Shown: in pieces, positions 31,151 to 35,307 of the stretch | Layout of the letters: each line of letters opens with the position of its first letter | Position numbering within the stretch: position 1 is the first letter of the stretch | Assembly (NCBI GenBank): GCA_959604655.1 | Contig: CAUHCL010000011.1 | Coordinates: 1 to 35,307 of the forward strand | DNA: 35,307 nucleotides | Reading direction: 5' to 3' | From: an uncultured Alistipes sp. | GTDB lineage: Bacteria; Bacteroidota; Bacteroidia; Bacteroidales; Rikenellaceae | Position numbers and translations under genes: made by a program | Notes under the pieces: generated by a model | The model's input: only the letters and a program-made list of their open reading frames with translations | Database searches by the model: none | Told to the model about the DNA's origin: nothing

Positions 31151-33127
31151 TTAGAATTCGATATTGTTGACGCGAACCACCCAAGGCAGAACCTCCACCG
31201 AAAGTTTGAGGTATACATCGCCCTTCTCGTCGGGAGGATCGGGATCCACGGGATCGGGATCGTTCGCCCTAACGCGGGGATGGCCCAGACGGTTGATCTT
31301 GGTTACCGAAAGTTTGTAGACATTGTTGCGCACCACGGCGAACTCCATCGGACCCATCGCTGCGGGAGCGTTGTTGTCGTTGTGACGGTTCCAATAGTAG
31401 TAATAGAAGAAGTAGCCCACACCGTAGTTCTTGGCACCGTTGACGGCCGATTCCGAATCGTCGCTGGCCTCGTAGAGGGTGAATCCCGCAGCCACGGCCG
31501 CCTTCTTGAACTTAGACAGAACCTCGGCGTTAGCACCGTTGGTCTTCAGCACATCCTGGTACAACTCGTTGGGAATGCCGAGCGGAATGCCGTTCTTGTC
31601 CTTTGCCTCCGACATGGCGGCATTGTAGATGGGCGAACCCTCGCCCTTCTCGATCTCGGCCCTTATCTGGTCGTTCCAGCCCACATAGAGTTTGCTGTTG
31701 AACACATAGAGGATGGGGTACTTCTTGCCGTTTATCGTCTTGGTATAGGTATTGGGAACGTCGTAGGTGCCATTGACGGCAGCCCTCAAAGTGGCGTTGA
31801 CGGTGCTGTTCTCGGGAATGACGAGTTTGCCCTTGAAGATGATACCCGTCGAGATTCCGTTCTTCTGAGAGTCGACGTCGGGAATGGTGTTCTCGGTGGC
31901 GTAGCGCCAGATGTGGTAACCCGTCTTGTCGTAACCTGCGGGAGCGTTGTTCCATTCGTCACCCGACAACTGATTGGTTCCGAGGATATCCTGCATGTCG
32001 TAACTGTCCCACTTCTTGCGGGTCTCGGCGTCGATCTTGCCGTCGTTGTTGAAGAAACGGAAATTGAAATGGTTTTCGAGTTCGGCAGCCTTACCCTCCA
32101 GACTCACATTCGACTTAAATTCATGATCGGTATCCACCACATAGTTGCCCGTATCGTTATCCTTCGATCCGGTTTTGAATCCGTATTCCAGACCGCATAT
32201 CTCGAAATTGTTCTTGCCGTTGTCGGCCAGACCGTCGTCCGACACGCGGCGCAGGTAGTAGAACTCCTTGCTCATGTTCACCAAAGCCATGCGGACCAGC
32301 TCGACTTGCAGACTGCCGTCTTGCACACCGCCTGTCACTCCTATGTTATAGGTACGCTCCGTACCCGAATCGTTGCCGTCGCGATAATCGAAACGAGCCA
32401 CCGAACGCTCTACCTCAATGGCGCCGATGTTGTCGACAGAAGCATCGTTGGGACCGCACAAATCGAAAGGAGTAGCCTCGGTAGCGTAATTGGTCGTCCA
32501 CACGTCATAGGTGCCCGGAAGTTTCCTTTCGGCGATCTTGGCATTGGACATAAGGAACGATCCGCTGCTCCAGATGACGGTGTTCTGATTCTTCGAACCT
32601 GCAACCTCCACGACTTTGCACGTGGCATCGAGCCAGCCGGCCTTGCCTTCATCGCTGCCGAATACGTCGATCAGCTCGTAGGTGGGATTACAGAAAGCGA
32701 ACACGTTTACTTTCTTCTCGGCTTTGTCGTTGGCATCGTAATAATTCTTCAATGCCGTGGCCGATATGGCAGCCGTGGCCGATATGGTCGGTTTTCCCGC
32801 AACGGTGGCCGTCGAAAGATTGCCGACTACGCTGTGACCGATATATTTGTTGTCGACGTCGGCCAACACCAGCAGCAGCGAATTGACCTTGTTCTCGCCG
32901 TCCTGGCCCACCTCGGTACCGCCCGTCGATCCGCCGTCGGGTTTGGGATTGGTTTCGCTTCGCGTACCGTTCGCCGACGGCAAAGTGACGTCCACGCTCA
33001 TGTAAACGGCATCTTTAGGCTCGTCAGGAGTCGGAAGAACAGGTTCCTCGTTGACGCCACTGTTGTTACATCCGGCAAACATACCCACGGCAAGAATGCC
33101 GACCAAAAATTTGCTCAAAATTTTCAT
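31151..33127 (-). CDS. Mfa1-family major fimbrillin precursor
   Basis: This is the probable shaft subunit. The 658-residue precursor has a lipoprotein signal with Cys20 (GMFAGC) and a Pro-rich linker. SANGTRSETN then offers Arg56 for protease maturation, by analogy with Porphyromonas Mfa1. Fimbrillin strands follow (NSLLLVLADVDNKYIGHSVVG, VNVFAFCNPTYELIDVF, ERSVARFDYRDG). The C-terminus carries the Mfa1 hallmark VVRNNVYKLSVTKINRLG, a DPDPVDPDPPD linker and a last strand ending LPWVVRVNNIEF, probably the donor strand. It is third in the operon, 25 bases after the DUF3868 gene and three bases before the mfa2-like gene. It is longer than P. gingivalis Mfa1 (about 560 residues). Confidence 0.92.
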   Translation of the reverse strand: MKILSKFLVGILAVGMFAGCNNSGVNEEPVLPTPDEPKDAVYMSVDVTLPSANGTRSETNPKPDGGSTGGTEVGQDGENKVNSLLLVLADVDNKYIGHSVVGNLSTATVAGKPTISATAAISATALKNYYDANDKAEKKVNVFAFCNPTYELIDVFGSDEGKAGWLDATCKVVEVAGSKNQNTVIWSSGSFLMSNAKIAERKLPGTYDVWTTNYATEATPFDLCGPNDASVDNIGAIEVERSVARFDYRDGNDSGTERTYNIGVTGGVQDGSLQVELVRMALVNMSKEFYYLRRVSDDGLADNGKNNFEICGLEYGFKTGSKDNDTGNYVVDTDHEFKSNVSLEGKAAELENHFNFRFFNNDGKIDAETRKKWDSYDMQDILGTNQLSGDEWNNAPAGYDKTGYHIWRYATENTIPDVDSQKNGISTGIIFKGKLVIPENSTVNATLRAAVNGTYDVPNTYTKTINGKKYPILYVFNSKLYVGWNDQIRAEIEKGEGSPIYNAAMSEAKDKNGIPLGIPNELYQDVLKTNGANAEVLSKFKKAAVAAGFTLYEASDDSESAVNGAKNYGVGYFFYYYYWNRHNDNNAPAAMGPMEFAVVRNNVYKLSVTKINRLGHPRVRANDPDPVDPDPPDEKGDVYLKLSVEVLPWVVRVNNIEF

Positions 33128-33152
33128 TTTTCTATTTTTTATAATTTATCGA

Positions 33153-34562
33153 TTACTTTCTTATTCTTTCTATCTGCCGCAAGGCCTCGGCGGCTTCAGC
33201 TATACCCGCCGACCCGGCCGCGCCGAACAGACGGGCCGCCTCGTCGTAATCGCCCGACAGGGCCGCGAACACGCCGCGGGCATAAACCGCACGGGCATCG
33301 TCGCCCGCCTTGGCCAGATAGCGCTCGGCATTCTTCATGTCGCCGCGCCCCATGGCCGAGTTGGCGGCATTGAGGTTGGCCGTGGCATCCTCGGGGAACA
33401 TGCGCACCGCGATCTCGAACACTTCGTTATACTCGTCGCTGCCCTGCTCCATGTGCTCGGCCGCGAGATACATCTCCGACAGACTGAGTTTCTGCGGCTG
33501 GGTCTTGAGCAGGCGCTTGATCTCCTCCACGTCGGTATATGCACGCACCTCGTACTCGACGGCATAGTCCGAATGACGCAACGCGGGATATACGTTCTTC
33601 AGCAGGAAGGCGTAGTCCTCGGGGTAGGTCGATTTGATGGCCGCATCCTTGGCATCGGGGGCCAGATCGCCGCGGATCAACACCAGAATACCGTCGCGGT
33701 TCTTCAGATCGGAGCTCTCCACGAAGCGCTCCAGACCCTCCCAGTCCTCAGGCTCGTACGAGGTGGCGAGCAGATCGGCGGGGAAGTCATACTGCTTGCG
33801 CACATACTCCTTCAGGGTCTCGGTACGGCCCTTGGCCAGACGGATATTGTTGTCGTAGGGACCCTCGGGCGAGGCGTAACCCTTTATCGTCACGGCCGTT
33901 ATGCGCGTGTCGGCATCGTTCTTCACCAGATCGATGGTGTTGCGTATCTTCTGCAACTCCACGGGATTCTGGCGGTAATTCTCATATATTTCGGTACGGT
34001 TGACGGGGAAATCGATGAAAGCCGAGCCCTTGGCCTCGCGCATCTTCACGGCCTCGCCCTTGGGCGGGATGTAGACGAATACGGGAGCGAAGGTCTTGGG
34101 CACGAAATCGAGCGTGGCGAGCAGATCGTCCGCATGCGAAATCTCCTCGCCCGTGCAGCCGCGCAACTCGGTGGCCAGGGTGAGTTTGGCCTCGGCCATC
34201 CAGTCGGCGTAAGGCACCGCGGTGCGATATTCTATGCTGCGGGTACGTCCCGCACGGTAGAGCGATTTCTCGTTCAGGGGCGAGTCGTTGCGCAGATGGC
34301 GATAGTAGCGGGTGCGGCCCGCCACGATGAAGCCCTCCAGCGGCATGCTGCCCGTCTCCGACTCCAGCACGGGGGTCACGACGATCTCCATGTCGGTCCC
34401 CAACTCCAGATCGGCCACGTCGATATTCATCGACACGAACAGATTGCCTTCGGTGCGGGCCGCGTCGACCTCCGACGCACGGACCTGTCGGTGCGCGACC
34501 GACTGGGCATAGGCCCCTGCGGCGCACAGGCATGAAACGATGATGCAAAGTATCTTCTTCAT
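33153..34562 (-). CDS. DUF3868/OmpA-like protein with C-terminal helical repeats
   Basis: This 469-residue exported protein (signal 1-19, GAYAQ) has an N-terminal DUF3868-type beta region (about 20-170, including MPLEGFIVAGRTRYY). A central OmpA-like domain (about 181-290) contains VTIKGYASPEGPYDNN (224-239) and IRLAKGRTETLKEYV (240-254), resembling the OmpA peptidoglycan-binding helix. The C-terminal third is TPR-like (EMYLAAEHMEQGSDEYNEVFEIAVRMFPEDATANLNAANSAMGRGDMKNAERYLAKAG). Together with the DUF3575 gene 16 bases upstream it heads the fimbrial operon, an arrangement recurring in Bacteroidales fim/mfa loci. A role linking fimbriae to the outer membrane or cell wall is inferred from domains and position, not shown. 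Confidence 0.85.
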   Translation of the reverse strand: MKKILCIIVSCLCAAGAYAQSVAHRQVRASEVDAARTEGNLFVSMNIDVADLELGTDMEIVVTPVLESETGSMPLEGFIVAGRTRYYRHLRNDSPLNEKSLYRAGRTRSIEYRTAVPYADWMAEAKLTLATELRGCTGEEISHADDLLATLDFVPKTFAPVFVYIPPKGEAVKMREAKGSAFIDFPVNRTEIYENYRQNPVELQKIRNTIDLVKNDADTRITAVTIKGYASPEGPYDNNIRLAKGRTETLKEYVRKQYDFPADLLATSYEPEDWEGLERFVESSDLKNRDGILVLIRGDLAPDAKDAAIKSTYPEDYAFLLKNVYPALRHSDYAVEYEVRAYTDVEEIKRLLKTQPQKLSLSEMYLAAEHMEQGSDEYNEVFEIAVRMFPEDATANLNAANSAMGRGDMKNAERYLAKAGDDARAVYARGVFAALSGDYDEAARLFGAAGSAGIAEAAEALRQIERIRK

Positions 34563-34578
34563 AATCTTCAGAGCTCGT

Positions 34579-35175
34579 TTAGAATGTGTATACCAGATTG
34601 ATGGCCGCCTTGGTGGGACCTACGTAGTGATGGGGGCGATCCTCGGCCAGCTTGCTGCCGCACACGGCGCAGGGATAGCTGTCGAAACGGGTGTAGATGT
34701 AACCCACGCCTATTTCACCTTCGAGATTCCAGTGTTTGCCCAAGATCCACGCGTAACCGTAGGCCACGCCCGCTCCCGCGAACCAGCCCTGGTAGCGGCG
34801 GTCGGAGAGTTTCGAGAAATCGGTGCCGAGGAACTTGATGCCGTTCTTCAGACCGCCGATGTTGTATTGTCCGCCGAGCGCATGTACTCCGACGAAGTGA
34901 CATGCGAAACGCTCGCAGAACCAGTAACGTGCCTCGGGCTGCACGAGCCAGTGTTTCCATTTGCGATCGTGCGACAGAGTCCAGCCGTTGTAGTTGGCCG
35001 AAGCATCCAGCGTCCAGCGCGGAGCGAGCCCGATTTCCACGCCCGCGTTGACCGTGAAAGCCGCCGCGTCATAGAGCAGGTTCGTCTTCACCGCCGCCTT
35101 CTGGGCACGGGCCCCCGCGCACCAAAGCAGCATGCACAAAAACAGAATTACCTTGTTTCCGACATTCATTTTCAT
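34579..35175 (-). CDS. DUF3575-family outer-membrane beta-barrel-like protein
   Basis: This 198-residue secreted protein has a signal peptide (cut after GARA, about residue 24) and alternating aromatic strands: KTNLLYDAAAFTVNAGVEIGL, WTLDASANYNGWTL, WLVQPEARYWF, WFAGAGVAYGYAWIL and WNLEGEIGVGYIYTRFD. It ends INLVYTF with a terminal Phe. This is the DUF3575 pattern, probably a small outer-membrane barrel. The ATG at 35175 has a rare SD-like AAAGGA six bases upstream; the internal ATG at 35169 is less likely. It is the first gene of the fimbrial operon. Two Cys (CAVCGS) near 175 are unusual in a barrel and could form a loop disulphide. Confidence 0.85.
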   Translation of the reverse strand: MKMNVGNKVILFLCMLLWCAGARAQKAAVKTNLLYDAAAFTVNAGVEIGLAPRWTLDASANYNGWTLSHDRKWKHWLVQPEARYWFCERFACHFVGVHALGGQYNIGGLKNGIKFLGTDFSKLSDRRYQGWFAGAGVAYGYAWILGKHWNLEGEIGVGYIYTRFDSYPCAVCGSKLAEDRPHHYVGPTKAAINLVYTF

Positions 35176-35214
35176 TTTATGTCCTTTTTAACCTTAAATA
35201 GCTGATATTACAGT

Positions 35215-35245
35215 CAAAAATACGTAAGGCCTCCCTCTGCGGAAA
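35215..35245 (-). promoter_or_regulatory. Probable promoter of the fimbrial operon
   Basis: On the minus strand, TTTC (35245-35242) lies exactly 19 bases before TATTTTTG (35222-35215), an exact TAnnTTTG match. Transcription should start near 35208, about 33 bases ahead of the DUF3575 start codon. Confidence 0.5.
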
Positions 35246-35307
35246 CCCCATACGCATCCCTCAATTTCCCATTATGGTATGTCGCTTTTCACCCTCTCTA
35301 CTAAAGA

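Overview
The window looks like a chromosomal segment of a GC-rich member of the Bacteroidales, most likely Alistipes or a close Rikenellaceae relative. This rests on a SusC/SusD pair, FimB/Mfa2-type fimbriae, DUF1573, DUF3575 and DUF3868 proteins, near-absence of Shine-Dalgarno sites, promoters of the Bacteroidetes TAnnTTTG (-7) type, and strong use of TCG, GCC and CGC codons. The genus is an inference from composition and gene content. I see no rRNA or tRNA gene, transposase, phage gene or CRISPR array.

Layout. (1) 1-4345: 3' part of a susC/ragA receptor gene, a complete susD/ragB gene and a clear terminator. (2) 4346-4859: intergenic DNA with GC-rich repeat material. (3) 4860-8314: a periplasmic TPR protein and tadA on the minus strand, with aspS divergent from tadA. 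(4) 8560-11025: a ClpC-type Hsp100 unfoldase. (5) 11186-15189 (minus): a lipoprotein GH78 alpha-L-rhamnosidase translationally coupled to a secreted protein with two aspartyl-protease DTG motifs. (6) 15456-17489: a eukaryote-type (GH13_8) glycogen branching enzyme. (7) 17663-24707 (minus): a tight operon tamB-exbB-exbD-tonB-DUF1573. (8) 24778-25806: tsaD. (9) 25890-35175 (minus): a six-gene fimbrial operon in transcription order DUF3575, DUF3868/OmpA-like, Mfa1-type major fimbrillin, Mfa2/FimB-type anchor, accessory fimbrillin, and a 1037-residue probable tip protein with a FISUMP-like C-terminus, closed by a strong bidirectional terminator.

How the genes work together. The Mfa-type operon has the parts for a surface fimbria: the three fimbrillin-like precursors share a lipobox cysteine at residue 20 and a candidate processing arginine at 55-57, while the anchor lacks that arginine. 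This fits lipoprotein export, proteolysis and donor-strand assembly on an anchored base. The tamB operon joins an envelope-spanning lipid-transport/assembly protein to a complete proton-motive-force module, which suggests energised envelope biogenesis. The SusCD pair has no carbohydrate enzyme beside it; the rhamnosidase lies about 8 kb away under separate control.

The least explained sequence is intergenic. A two-hairpin repeat sits 5-8 bases behind the stop codons of aspS, glgB and the aspartyl-protease gene, always in the sense of that gene, with compensatory stem changes between copies. A second GC-rich repeat with terminal inverted repeats occurs behind the TPR gene and between the rhamnosidase and glgB genes, also with compensatory changes. 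These repeats, the composition break inside the fimbrial tip gene, and the tamB/TonB-system linkage are the main leads.
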